Source: Streptomyces fildesensis (GTDB lineage Bacteria > Actinomycetota > Actinomycetes > Streptomycetales > Streptomycetaceae). Taken from it: a DNA stretch of 64,000 nucleotides. A program made the position numbers and the translations under genes. The notes under the pieces are model-generated. The model saw only the letters and a list, made by a program, of their open reading frames with translations. It did no database searches and had not been told where the DNA came from. The stretch spans positions 682,001 through 746,000 of the forward strand of contig NZ_JAAIKO010000001.1 in NCBI RefSeq assembly GCF_016107395.1, given 5' to 3'. Positions 25,479-33,338 of the stretch are shown here, one piece after another (the first letter of the stretch is position 1; every line of letters begins with the position of its first letter).

Positions 25479-26140
25479 GCGCCGCTCTCCGGTGGTGTCT
25501 GCCCGGCCTGTCCGGCCTGTCCGGCCTGTCCGGCCGACTGGGCCTGCGCCGCCTGCTCCGCCTGCTGCGCGGCGATGAGCTTGTCCGCCGCCTTGCGGGC
25601 GGCGGCGATCTCCTTGGGCTCCTCGGCACCGGGGTCGAGCGCGGGCGGGGCCGGCACCGTCCACATCCAGTCGCGGAGCTTGTCGCGCTCATGGGTCAGT
25701 TCGAGGATGTCGGTCTCGGCGTACTCGAACTCCGGCGTCCAGAACAGCGCGTCGAAGGGGCACACCTCGATGCAGATCCCGCAGTACATGCAGAGCGAGA
25801 AGTCGATGGCGAAGCGGTCGAGCACATTGCGGCTGCGCTCCCGCCCGCCGGGCGCGGTGGCGGGCGTCGTCTCCTTGTGGGAGTCGATGTAGATGCACCA
25901 GTCGGGGCACTCGCGCGCGCACAGCATGCAGACCGTGCAGTTCTCCTCGAACAGCGCGATGACGCCGCGGCTGCGCGGCGGCAGATCGGGCTGCACGTCG
26001 GGGTACTGCGCGGTGACGGAACGGCGCGTCATCGCCTTGAGGGTGACGGCAAGGCCTTTGGCCAAGCCGTGGCCGGGAAATCGAGAGGAGCTCCCGGAGG
26101 GAGTCGTTGGAAGGGCGGGGGTGGGAGACGGGTGGGCCAC
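25475..26140 (-). CDS. nuoI2: NuoI-like 2x[4Fe-4S] ferredoxin subunit, second cluster
   Basis: This 221-residue electron-transfer subunit has both cluster motifs, [15 protein letters not shown] and [18 protein letters not shown]. These correspond to centres N6a and N6b. They are the likely entry route for electrons here because NuoE, F and G are absent. The C-terminus is a low-complexity tail with repeated GQA units ([13 protein letters not shown]), unlike normal NuoI. The start GTG overlaps the nuoH2 stop (TAGTG). A direct interaction with a soluble ferredoxin is inferred, by analogy with ferredoxin-using complex I forms. Confidence 0.93.
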   Translation of the reverse strand: MAHPSPTPALPTTPSGSSSRFPGHGLAKGLAVTLKAMTRRSVTAQYPDVQPDLPPRSRGVIALFEENCTVCMLCARECPDWCIYIDSHKETTPATAPGGRERSRNVLDRFAIDFSLCMYCGICIEVCPFDALFWTPEFEYAETDILELTHERDKLRDWMWTVPAPPALDPGAEEPKEIAAARKAADKLIAAQQAEQAAQAQSAGQAGQAGQAGQTPPESGA

Positions 26141-27102
26141 TACGAGATCACCACCTTGACGACGCCGGTGAGCGCGATCTGCGCCAGGGCGAGCGGAATG
26201 AGGACGGTCCAGGCGAGCTTCTGCAGCTGGTCCTCACGCAGCCGCGGATACGTGACCCGGAGCCAGATGACGACGAAGGCGAGCACCGCGGTCTTGAGCA
26301 GCGTCCACACCCAGCCGACGCTGTCGGCCCACGGGCCGTGCCAACCGCCGAGGAAGAGAACGGTGGTCAGCCCGCACAGCACGACGATGCCCGCGTACTC
26401 CGCGAGCAGGAACAGCGCGAAGCGCAGACCCGTGTACTCGGTGTACGCACCGAAGATGATCTCCGAGTCGGCGACCGGCATGTCGAACGGCGGGCGCTGC
26501 AGTTCGGCCAGGCCCGCGATGAAGAAGACGAGGGCGCCGACGATCTGCCACGGCGTCCACCACCACTGGTACGCGTCGACGATCCCGGGGAGCGAGAGTG
26601 TGCCCGCCGCCATCGCGACGGAGGCCGCCGCCAGCAGCATCGGCAGTTCGTAGGCCATCAGCTGCGCGGCCGTACGCAACCCGCCGAGCAGCGAGAACTT
26701 GTTGGCCGACGCCCAGCCGGCCATCAGCGACCCCAGGACCCCGACGCCCATCACCGCGAGCACGAAGAACAGCCCCGCGTCGATGGCCTGTCCCACGAAA
26801 CCGTTCGGGCCGACCGGAATGGCGATGAGCACCAGGAGATAGGGGAGCAGCGCGACGGCCGGCGCCAGCTGGAAGATCCGCCGGTCGGCCTCGGCCGGGA
26901 CGATGTCCTCCTTCTGCGCGAACTTCACCCCGTCGGCGACCAACTGGGCCCACCCGTGGAAGCCGCCCGCGTACATCGGGCCGAGCCGGCCCTGCATATG
27001 GGCCATCACCTTGTGCTCGGCCTGGCCGACGAGGAGCGGGAACGTGAGGAAGACGACGAGAACGGCGACGAGCCGCAGCGCGACATCGAGGATGTCGTTC
27101 AC
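26140..27102 (-). CDS. nuoH2: NADH-quinone oxidoreductase subunit H, second cluster
   Basis: The 320-residue membrane subunit links the quinone chamber to the pump. Family blocks are [59 protein letters not shown] and [38 protein letters not shown]. Glutamates of the E-channel loop are kept. The GTG at 27102 overlaps the nuoC2 stop by 4 bp. It is shorter at the C-terminus than the main-cluster NuoH, which carries an extra 100-residue tail. Confidence 0.94.
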   Translation of the reverse strand: MNDILDVALRLVAVLVVFLTFPLLVGQAEHKVMAHMQGRLGPMYAGGFHGWAQLVADGVKFAQKEDIVPAEADRRIFQLAPAVALLPYLLVLIAIPVGPNGFVGQAIDAGLFFVLAVMGVGVLGSLMAGWASANKFSLLGGLRTAAQLMAYELPMLLAAASVAMAAGTLSLPGIVDAYQWWWTPWQIVGALVFFIAGLAELQRPPFDMPVADSEIIFGAYTEYTGLRFALFLLAEYAGIVVLCGLTTVLFLGGWHGPWADSVGWVWTLLKTAVLAFVVIWLRVTYPRLREDQLQKLAWTVLIPLALAQIALTGVVKVVIS

Positions 27103-28277
27103 GGGGTCGGTCCTCCCTCGGTGTCGGGGGTCTCCGGCGGGGTGGCCGGGGCGGGTTGAGCAGGTTCAGCGGGCGGTGCGGGTTCGGCAGGCGGAGCGGT
27201 CTCCGTAGCCGGAGCCGGTTTCCCGACAGGCGCGGGTTTCTCGGTCGGCGGTGCCACCGGTGCGGGTTTCTCCGCCGGGGCCTGCTGCCACGGGGCGTCG
27301 GGCTGGTCGCTCGCCGGGCGGGGCCGTCGGGCCGGCCGCTCGGCGGCGGCACCCGCACCGGCAGCAGCCGCACCGCGCGCGGCACCGGCCGCGCCCGCCG
27401 CCCGCGGGGTGCGGGCGGGGCGGGCCGGGGCCGGCGGGAGCTGGCCCTTGAGCGGGCCCCATTCGTTCGGGTCGGGGACGCCCGGCGGGAGCATCGTCCG
27501 GCGCTTGGGCCCGCCGTGCTCCGATTCGCCCGGCTCCTTGGCGCCCGGCCATGCCTTGGCGACGCGGGCCGCGAGGACGAAGTCCTTGCGCAGCGGATGG
27601 CCCTCGAACTCGTCGGGGAGCAGCAGCGGCACCAGGTGCGGGTGGCCGGTGAAGTCGATGCCGAACATCTCGTGGGTCTCGCGCTCGTGCCAGCCGGCGC
27701 CCGCGAAGACGTCGATAGCAGTCGGCAGCACGGCCGCCGAGTGCGGGACGGTGGTGCGGACGAGCAGCCGCCGCACCATGCGGCCGTCGGCCGCGGCACC
27801 GGGCAGCGACACGAGGTGCGCGCAGACCCGGAAGCCCGCGGCGGCCTCGTCGACGGCGCTCAGCCAGTCGAAGTAGGTGCAGCCGAGCTTGTCCCTGGCG
27901 ATCTCCAGCGCGGCGATCCACGAGCCGACCGGAACGTCCACGGTCAGCAGACCGAACGCCTCCACGGCCGTGGCCTCGGCCCCGAAGATCCCGGCCGCGG
28001 CACCGGGCAGCCACCCGACGGCCGGCTCGGCGGGAACCGGCGCGACGGCCGGCGGTTCGGCCGCGGCCGGCTCGACGGCGGCCGGAGCAGCGTCTGAACT
28101 CGCGCCGGGTTCAGCGCTCGGCGCCGTGCCCGGCTCGACACCCGGCGACGGCGGCCGTTCAGCACCGGTTTCAGCGTCAGGAGTCGTGCCCGGCTCCGAC
28201 GCCGCCTCGGCGTCCCGCTCTGCCGCCGGCACGGCGCCCGGCTCTGCCTCCGGCGCACCCGGTTCCGAGGTCGTCAT
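27099..28277 (-). CDS. nuoC2: NuoC-like 30-kDa subunit with long low-complexity extensions
   Basis: The core NuoC domain (about residues 95-235) is clear: [63 protein letters not shown] and [18 protein letters not shown]. It is flanked by an N-terminal Glu/Pro/Ala-rich arm of about 80 residues and a C-terminal Pro/Ala-rich arm of about 110 residues. The total is 392 residues against roughly 200 for typical NuoC. In normal operons nuoD follows; here nuoH follows directly with a 4-bp overlap. The extensions may be linkers or docking arms. Confidence 0.92.
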   Translation of the reverse strand: MTTSEPGAPEAEPGAVPAAERDAEAASEPGTTPDAETGAERPPSPGVEPGTAPSAEPGASSDAAPAAVEPAAAEPPAVAPVPAEPAVGWLPGAAAGIFGAEATAVEAFGLLTVDVPVGSWIAALEIARDKLGCTYFDWLSAVDEAAAGFRVCAHLVSLPGAAADGRMVRRLLVRTTVPHSAAVLPTAIDVFAGAGWHERETHEMFGIDFTGHPHLVPLLLPDEFEGHPLRKDFVLAARVAKAWPGAKEPGESEHGGPKRRTMLPPGVPDPNEWGPLKGQLPPAPARPARTPRAAGAAGAARGAAAAGAGAAAERPARRPRPASDQPDAPWQQAPAEKPAPVAPPTEKPAPVGKPAPATETAPPAEPAPPAEPAQPAPATPPETPDTEGGPTP

Positions 28278-28933
28278 CGCTGGTCCTCCCCCGGCGTCGG
28301 CGGTGCGGCGATCAGCTTGCTGCTCAGGGCCGCCACGGACGGGCGGGCCACCGGGCCGTCGGCGTACCGGTCGGCGAGGGACTCGCGGGCGATCTTCTCC
28401 TGGAGCTTGAGGATCCCCTGGAGCAGCGCCTCGGGCCGCGGCGGGCAGCCGGGCACGTAGATGTCGACGGGGATGATCTGGTCGACGCCCTTGGTGACGG
28501 AGTAGGAGTCCCAGTACGGGCCGCCGCAGTTGGAGCAGGCGCCGAAGGAGATGACGTACTTCGGCTCGGGCATCTGCTCGTAGAGCCGCCGCACGGCCGG
28601 CGCCATCTTGTCCGTGACGGTGCCGGAGACGATCATCAGGTCGGCCTGCCGGGGGCCGGGGGCGAACGGGATGACGCCGAGCCGGATGAAGTCGTGCCGG
28701 GCCATCGACGCCGCGATGAACTCGATCGCACAGCAGGCGAGTCCGAAGTTGAAGACCCACAGGCTGTAGCGGCGGCCCCAGTTCAGGATCACCTTCATCG
28801 GTTCCGGCGCGAGCCGGGCGAGCGTGCCCAGCCGGCGCGGTTCCGGCAGGTACTGGACCTCGCTCCCGTCCGGACCGGAAGCACCGGAGGCACCGGGACC
28901 GGACGTCGCGGGAGTCACGGGGGTCACGTCCAT
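28274..28933 (-). CDS. nuoB2: NuoB-like N2 [4Fe-4S] subunit, second cluster
   Basis: The 219-residue subunit keeps all four N2-cluster cysteines: the CC pair in [19 protein letters not shown], one in [28 protein letters not shown], and one in [18 protein letters not shown]. It would pass electrons to quinone, normally in a pocket shared with NuoD. NuoD is not encoded here, so the chamber partner must come from elsewhere, perhaps the main operon. The ATG at 28933 lies inside the nuoA2 gene (10-bp overlap). Confidence 0.94.
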   Translation of the reverse strand: MDVTPVTPATSGPGASGASGPDGSEVQYLPEPRRLGTLARLAPEPMKVILNWGRRYSLWVFNFGLACCAIEFIAASMARHDFIRLGVIPFAPGPRQADLMIVSGTVTDKMAPAVRRLYEQMPEPKYVISFGACSNCGGPYWDSYSVTKGVDQIIPVDIYVPGCPPRPEALLQGILKLQEKIARESLADRYADGPVARPSVAALSSKLIAAPPTPGEDQR

Positions 28934-29292
28934 TCGAGGACGCCCTTCTTCCAGGCGTAGAGCAGGCCGACGGCCAGGAAGCCGATGAAGACGAACATCT
29001 CCACCAGCGTGGTCGCGCCGAATCCGGGTGCGGCGAAGACCGTCGCCCAGGGGAACAGGAAGATCGTGTCCACCGCGAAGATGACGTAGAGGAAGGAGTA
29101 CACGTAGTAGCGGATCTGGGTGTGCGCCCAGCCCTCGCCGACGGGGTCGACCCCGCACTCGTACGTGAGCATCTTTTCCTGTGTCGGCACGACCGGCCGC
29201 AAAAGCCGCCCGGCGCCGAAGGCCACGGCCACGAAGAGCACCCCGACCACCGCGACCAGACCGACGACCGAGTAGCCGTGGAAGTAGTCCAC
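28924..29292 (-). CDS. nuoA2: NADH-quinone oxidoreductase subunit A, second cluster
   Basis: This 122-residue three-helix membrane subunit has the signatures [44 protein letters not shown] and [24 protein letters not shown]. The C-G-V cysteine loop is present. It is the first gene of the ten-gene operon and begins at the GTG at 29292. All following genes overlap or lie within 3 bp, so a single transcript is likely. The 190-bp region upstream is shared with the divergent histidine kinase gene. Confidence 0.94.
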   Translation of the reverse strand: MDYFHGYSVVGLVAVVGVLFVAVAFGAGRLLRPVVPTQEKMLTYECGVDPVGEGWAHTQIRYYVYSFLYVIFAVDTIFLFPWATVFAAPGFGATTLVEMFVFIGFLAVGLLYAWKKGVLEWT

Positions 29293-29341
29293 GTCCGTCC
29301 GCCCCTCGTTCCCTCGTTGTCCAGCGATCCCAGTGGATCTT

Positions 29342-29354
29342 TAGACGATCTATA
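29342..29354 (-). promoter_or_regulatory. Small inverted repeat and possible -10 region of the nuo2 operon
   Basis: TAGA-CGA-TCTA (29342-29352) overlaps a minus-strand TATAGA (29349-29354) located about 57 bp before nuoA2. No good -35 hexamer is visible, so activator-dependent transcription is possible. Confidence 0.35.
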
Positions 29355-29409
29355 CGGAGGGAGTCTAGGCCCTGACTTGAGCGCGGGAAGCGGCCGTGCA
29401 GGCGTCAGG

Positions 29410-29421
29410 GGGGTTAACCCC
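29410..29421. promoter_or_regulatory. Perfect 12-bp palindrome between nuo2 and histidine kinase 1
   Basis: GGGGTTAACCCC lies 61 bp before the kinase start and 117 bp before nuoA2. A related palindrome, GGGATATCCC, precedes the second kinase. It is a candidate site for the co-encoded response regulator or for a redox sensor. Confidence 0.5.
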
Positions 29422-29482
29422 ACCTTGTCCCGCCCTATGAACCCCATGGCGCTCCGGCCGCCCCTACCGGCAGGCTGGGAGC

Positions 29483-30703
29483 ATGAGCCCGAGTCCTGCT
29501 GTCCCGACCTCCGCCGAACCCGCCCCGCTGCCGCCACCGCGGCTCGCGTACGGCGCGGTGACCTGGAAGGAAGTCGGGTATCTGCTGCTGAACCTGCCGA
29601 TCGTGATCATCGGCTTCGTCTTCGTCGTGACGATGCTGGCGATCGGTATCGGGCTGTCGGTCACGGTGATCGGACTGCCCCTGCTCGCGGGCGGGCTCGT
29701 CGGCTGCCGGCTGCTCGGCAAACTCGAGCGGGCGCGCGCCCGGGAGCTGCTGGGTGTGGTGATCGACGATCCCCGGCCGATGCGGCCGAGCACCTTCGGC
29801 TTCCTGCCGTGGCTGTGGGCGACGCTCAAGGACCCGGTCGCCTGGCGGCACGCGCTGTACTTCGCCATCCGGCTGCCCTGGGGCATCCTCACCTTCACCG
29901 TCACCTTCGCCTCGCTCTTCGTCGCCTGGCCCGCGCTCGGCTTCATCGCGCGCGGGCTGACCACCGTGGACCGGGTGATGGTGCGGGGGCTGCTGCAGCC
30001 GTCGGACGAGCTGGAGCGGCGGATCGCCGAGCTGGAGTCGGACCGGGGGGTGGTCGTGGACCATGCGGCGGCCGATCTGCGGCGGATCGAGCGCGATCTG
30101 CACGACGGGGCGCAAGCCCGGCTCGTCGCGCTGGCGATGGACCTCGGGCTGGCCAAGGAGAAGCTGCTGGAGGACCCGGAGGCGGCGGCCAAGATGGTGG
30201 GCGAGGCGCACGGCGAGGTGAAGATCGCCCTCCAGGAGCTGCGTGATCTGGCCCGCGGCATCCATCCGGCGATCCTCACCGACCGCGGTCTGAACGCCGC
30301 GCTGTCGTCGGTCGCCGCGCGCTGCACGGTGCCGGTCCAGGTCGGTGTCGACCTGGACGCCCGGCCCGCGGCGGCGATCGAGGGCATCGCGTACTTCACC
30401 GTGTCCGAGCTGCTGCAGAACATCAGCAAGCACAGCGGCGCGCGCACCGCCAGTGTCGACCTGTGGCGTTCGCAGGAGCGGCTGATGATCCAGGTCAGGG
30501 ACGACGGGAACGGCGGCGCCGGCACCACCGGCGGTACGGGCCTTGCCGGGCTGACCGAGCGGCTCGACTCCGTCGACGGCCTGCTCGTCGTGGACTCCCC
30601 CGTCGGCGGCCCGACGACCATCACCGCCGAACTCCCCTGGCGCGACCGCGAGCAGACACCGCCCCGGACCGGGTCCGCACGCCAGGGCCACCTCGCGGGG
30701 TAG
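29483..30703 (+). CDS. Sensor histidine kinase 1 (HisKA_3, NarL-type partner)
   Basis: The 406-residue membrane kinase has an N-terminal four-helix sensor domain (VGYLLLNLPIVIIGFVFVVTML and further helices up to about residue 165). The dimerisation/phosphoacceptor box ERDLHDGAQARLVALAMDLG (phospho-histidine near residue 207) and a HATPase_c domain with LLQNISKHSGA and a GTGLAGL nucleotide box follow. It shares a nearly identical catalytic half with the next gene, implying tandem duplication. It is divergent from nuo2 and upstream of a LuxR-type regulator and korAB, so redox or energy status is a plausible stimulus. Confidence 0.92.
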   Translation: MSPSPAVPTSAEPAPLPPPRLAYGAVTWKEVGYLLLNLPIVIIGFVFVVTMLAIGIGLSVTVIGLPLLAGGLVGCRLLGKLERARARELLGVVIDDPRPMRPSTFGFLPWLWATLKDPVAWRHALYFAIRLPWGILTFTVTFASLFVAWPALGFIARGLTTVDRVMVRGLLQPSDELERRIAELESDRGVVVDHAAADLRRIERDLHDGAQARLVALAMDLGLAKEKLLEDPEAAAKMVGEAHGEVKIALQELRDLARGIHPAILTDRGLNAALSSVAARCTVPVQVGVDLDARPAAAIEGIAYFTVSELLQNISKHSGARTASVDLWRSQERLMIQVRDDGNGGAGTTGGTGLAGLTERLDSVDGLLVVDSPVGGPTTITAELPWRDREQTPPRTGSARQGHLAG

Positions 30704-30712
30704 GGATATCCC
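30703..30712. promoter_or_regulatory. Palindrome upstream of histidine kinase 2
   Basis: GGGATATCCC overlaps the kinase 1 stop codon and lies 96 bp before the kinase 2 start. It has the same GGG-W4-CCC plan as the palindrome at 29410-29421. Confidence 0.4.
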
Positions 30713-30808
30713 CCTCCCGAACACGCCGATCCGCACCATGGGCGGGGAGGCGCCGTTCGACCAGGCTGTATGTCATAAGGGAGCAGAAACCAGAGGACGG
30801 ACGGAACC

Positions 30809-32122
30809 ATGGCCTACGATTTTTCGCCGGCACCGCGCGAGCACCGCGTCCCAGCGGTGCTTCGCGCGCCGTTCGAGGCGAGGACCTGGCGTGAGTTGGC
30901 ATACCTGCTGCTGAACCTGCCCATGGGCATCTTCAGCTTCGTCTACGTCGTGACGATGCTCTCGGTCGGTGCGGGCCTCCTCATCACCTTCCTCGGCCTG
31001 CCGGTCCTGGCCGCGGGCCTCGCGGGCTGCCGGGGCATCGGCATCATCGAGCGGGCCCGGGCGCGCGCGCTGCTGCGTCACGACGTGCCGGAGCCGGGCC
31101 CGGTCCGCGCCGCCAAGGGCGGCTTCATGGGGTGGCTGGGCGCCCAGCTCAAGAGCGGCGTCTCCTGGCGGCACGCCCTCTACTGCTTCCTGCACTTCCC
31201 GTGGGCGGTCTTCAGCTTCTGCGTGTCGATCTCGTTCTTCTTCTACGGCTGGGGCTTCCTGACCTACCCGCTGTGGCGGTGGATCTTCCCCGTCTACCTC
31301 GGCCAGGCGGGGCTGCAGCTGGACGGCGACGCCAACGGTGGCGGCTGGTACCTGCACACCGCCGGCGACATGGTGCTCACCTCCAGCGTCGGCCTGGTCC
31401 TCGTCATCGCCGCCCCGTGGATGTTCCGCGGCATGGCGCACGTCGACCGGCTGATGGTGTCGGGGCTGCTCGGCCCGTCGAAGCTGGCCACCCGCGTCAC
31501 CGAGCTGGAGTCCGACCGAGGAGTCGTCGTGGACCACGCGGCGGCCGACCTGCGGCGCATCGAGCGCGATCTGCACGACGGCGCGCAAGCCCGGCTCGTC
31601 GCACTGGCGATGGACCTCGGCCTGGCCAAGGAGAAGCTGCTGGAGGACCCGCAGGCCGCGGCCGTCATGGTCGGCGAGGCACACGGCGAGGTGAAGATCG
31701 CCCTCCAGGAGCTGCGCGACCTGGCCCGCGGCATCCACCCCGCGATCCTCACCGACCGCGGTCTCGGCCCGGCCCTGTCGGCGGTCGCCACGCGCTGCAC
31801 GGTGCCGGTGAGCGTGACCGTGGACCTGCCGGCCCGCCCGGTGCCCGCGATCGAGGGCATCGCGTACTTCACGGTCTCCGAGCTGCTGCAGAACATCAGC
31901 AAGCACAGCGGGGCCTCGAAGGCCCAGGTCGACATCTGGCGGTCGGCGGACCGGATGATGCTGTACGTCTCCGACAACGGCGTCGGCGGTGCCGACACCG
32001 CGGCCGGTTCGGGGCTGGCGGGGCTGATGGAGCGGCTCGACGCCGTCGACGGTGTGCTGGCCGTCGACTCCCCGCCCGGCGGCCCGACGCGCATCACCGC
32101 CGAGCTCCCCTGGCGGGTGTGA
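30809..32122 (+). CDS. Sensor histidine kinase 2 (paralogue of kinase 1)
   Basis: This 437-residue kinase has the same plan: an N-terminal membrane sensor with paired helices (LAYLLLNLPMGIFSFVYVVTML and later segments), then ERDLHDGAQARLVALAMDLG (His near residue 256) and the ATPase domain. It differs from kinase 1 mainly in the sensor half. An extra extracytoplasmic-looking loop of about 40 residues (LQLDGDANGGGWYLHTAGD) lies between membrane segments. The strong similarity of the catalytic halves suggests both phosphorylate the one regulator encoded downstream and respond to different cues. Confidence 0.92.
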   Translation: MAYDFSPAPREHRVPAVLRAPFEARTWRELAYLLLNLPMGIFSFVYVVTMLSVGAGLLITFLGLPVLAAGLAGCRGIGIIERARARALLRHDVPEPGPVRAAKGGFMGWLGAQLKSGVSWRHALYCFLHFPWAVFSFCVSISFFFYGWGFLTYPLWRWIFPVYLGQAGLQLDGDANGGGWYLHTAGDMVLTSSVGLVLVIAAPWMFRGMAHVDRLMVSGLLGPSKLATRVTELESDRGVVVDHAAADLRRIERDLHDGAQARLVALAMDLGLAKEKLLEDPQAAAVMVGEAHGEVKIALQELRDLARGIHPAILTDRGLGPALSAVATRCTVPVSVTVDLPARPVPAIEGIAYFTVSELLQNISKHSGASKAQVDIWRSADRMMLYVSDNGVGGADTAAGSGLAGLMERLDAVDGVLAVDSPPGGPTRITAELPWRV

Positions 32123-32221
32123 CACCCGCCGGGACCCCCGGCAGCGGCCGGGCCACCCCTGGGACTCCCCGGATTCCCCGCGGCCTCCGCCCGCTGAATC
32201 CGCCCCCACCCCACGCCCCTC

Positions 32222-32261
32222 ATCGCCGGCCGGACCCGGAAATCCGGGACCGTCCGGCGAT
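32222..32261 (+). terminator. Imperfect hairpin after histidine kinase 2
   Basis: Arms 32222-32229 and 32254-32261 (ATCGCCGG/CCGGCGAT) enclose a second stem (GGACCCGG/CCGGGACC with mismatch) around AAAT. It lies in the 219-bp gap before the response regulator gene. Confidence 0.5.
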
Positions 32262-32341
32262 TAGGGGCGGCAGGCTCCCCATCCCGGGTCCCGATACTGG
32301 AATGCTGGGGTGGTCACATCGAATGTGGGGGGCTGGAACAC

Positions 32342-33013
32342 GTGGGAGACAGGGTGCGGGTCGTCATCGCCGAGGATTCGGTACTGCTTCGGGAGGGCCT
32401 GACCCGGCTGCTGACCGACCGGGGTCACGATGTCGTCGCGGGAGTGGGCGACGCCGTGGCGCTGATCAAGGTCATCGGAGAGATGGCGGACGAGGGCAAT
32501 CTCCCCGATGTGGTGGTGGCGGACGTCAGGATGCCGCCCACCCATACGGACGAAGGTGTGCGGGCCGCCGTTCAGCTGCGCCGGGAGCATCCCGGGGTGG
32601 GTGTGCTGGTGCTGTCGCAGTACGTCGAGGAGCAGTACGCGACGGAGCTGCTGGCCGGCAGCAGCCGCGGCGTCGGCTATCTGCTCAAGGACCGGGTGGC
32701 GGAGGTCCGTGAATTCGTGGACGCCGTGGTCCGGGTGGCCCAGGGCGGTACCGCGCTGGACCCCGAGGTCGTGGCGCAGCTGCTGGGCCGGAGCCGGAAG
32801 CAGGACGTTCTGGCGGGGCTCACTCCGCGCGAGCGCGAGGTGCTGGGCCTGATGGCCGAGGGCCGGACCAACTCCGCGGTGGCCGCTCAGCTGGTGGTGA
32901 GCGACGGCGCGGTGGAGAAGCACGTGAGCAATATCTTCCTGAAACTGGGGCTGGCACCGAGTGGCGGGGATCACCGCCGGGTGCTGGCCGTACTCACCTA
33001 TCTCAATTCATGA
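32342..33013 (+). CDS. LuxR/NarL family response regulator
   Basis: The 223-residue regulator has a receiver domain (VRVVIAEDSVLLREGL; phospho-Asp61 in VVADVRMPP; switch Ser and Lys in VLSQY and LLKDRV). The C-terminal LuxR helix-turn-helix is LTPREREVLGLMAEGRTNSAVAAQLVVSDGAVEKHVSNIFLKLGL. It is the only response regulator next to two kinases. It probably binds GGG-W4-CCC palindromes or similar sites near nuo2 and kor, but this is untested. The GTG at 32342 is chosen; the GTG at 32354 (VRVVIAED) is possible. Confidence 0.93.
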   Translation: MGDRVRVVIAEDSVLLREGLTRLLTDRGHDVVAGVGDAVALIKVIGEMADEGNLPDVVVADVRMPPTHTDEGVRAAVQLRREHPGVGVLVLSQYVEEQYATELLAGSSRGVGYLLKDRVAEVREFVDAVVRVAQGGTALDPEVVAQLLGRSRKQDVLAGLTPREREVLGLMAEGRTNSAVAAQLVVSDGAVEKHVSNIFLKLGLAPSGGDHRRVLAVLTYLNS

Positions 33014-33014
33014 T

Positions 33015-33035
33015 CATCTGACAAAGTGTCAGATG
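33015..33035. promoter_or_regulatory. 9-3-9 inverted repeat after the response regulator
   Basis: CATCTGACA-AAG-TGTCAGATG begins 2 bp after the regulator stop. It lacks a T-run. It may be a terminator base or an operator for the gene downstream. Confidence 0.45.
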
Positions 33036-33042
33036 CTGGCAT

Positions 33043-33071
33043 GGTGCGCCCCGCATTCGGCGCGGCGCACC
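33043..33071 (+). terminator. G+C-rich hairpin after the response regulator
   Basis: GGTGCGCC (33043-33050) pairs with GGCGCACC (33064-33071), with four more inner positions and one mismatch. Together with the repeat at 33015 it probably ends the regulator transcript. The rest of the 325-bp gap up to korA contains no gene. Confidence 0.55.
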
Positions 33072-33288
33072 ACACACCGGTACGGAGCAGCACGCACCGG
33101 CATTGAGTCCCGCTCATGCGCGCGGTCGTAGAACTGAAGCAGCACGCGACAGCGTCTTACGAGTGAGGGCTTCGGGGGGCGATGGAACCGTGGCACAACG
33201 CGGCACACAGGAAGCTCAGCGCGACGTTCCGGATGCGGTCAAACCCCAGGAAGGTGACCCTTACCCCCGTACCATGTGGGTGGGATCA

Positions 33289-33302
33289 ACGGTCATGACC
33301 GT
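33289..33302 (+). promoter_or_regulatory. Perfect 14-bp palindrome upstream of korA
   Basis: ACGGTCATGACCGT ends 36 bp before the korA GTG. Position and symmetry suggest a repressor site or a site overlapping the transcription start. The 11-mer GTCATGACCGT recurs in the inverted repeat upstream of rarD (38044-38054). Confidence 0.5.
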
Positions 33303-33338
33303 GTCCGTGAGCCGCCGCCTCGAAGGAGGTCCGATTCA

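Noticed and set aside
27099..28277. Possible NuoCD fusion hiding the missing NuoD
   Set aside because: The extra residues of NuoC2 are low complexity, and no NuoD motif such as GPQHP is present.
33276..33338. Upstream in-frame extension of KorA
   Set aside because: It runs through the palindrome and the ribosome site. The GTG at 33339 has a good GGAGG.
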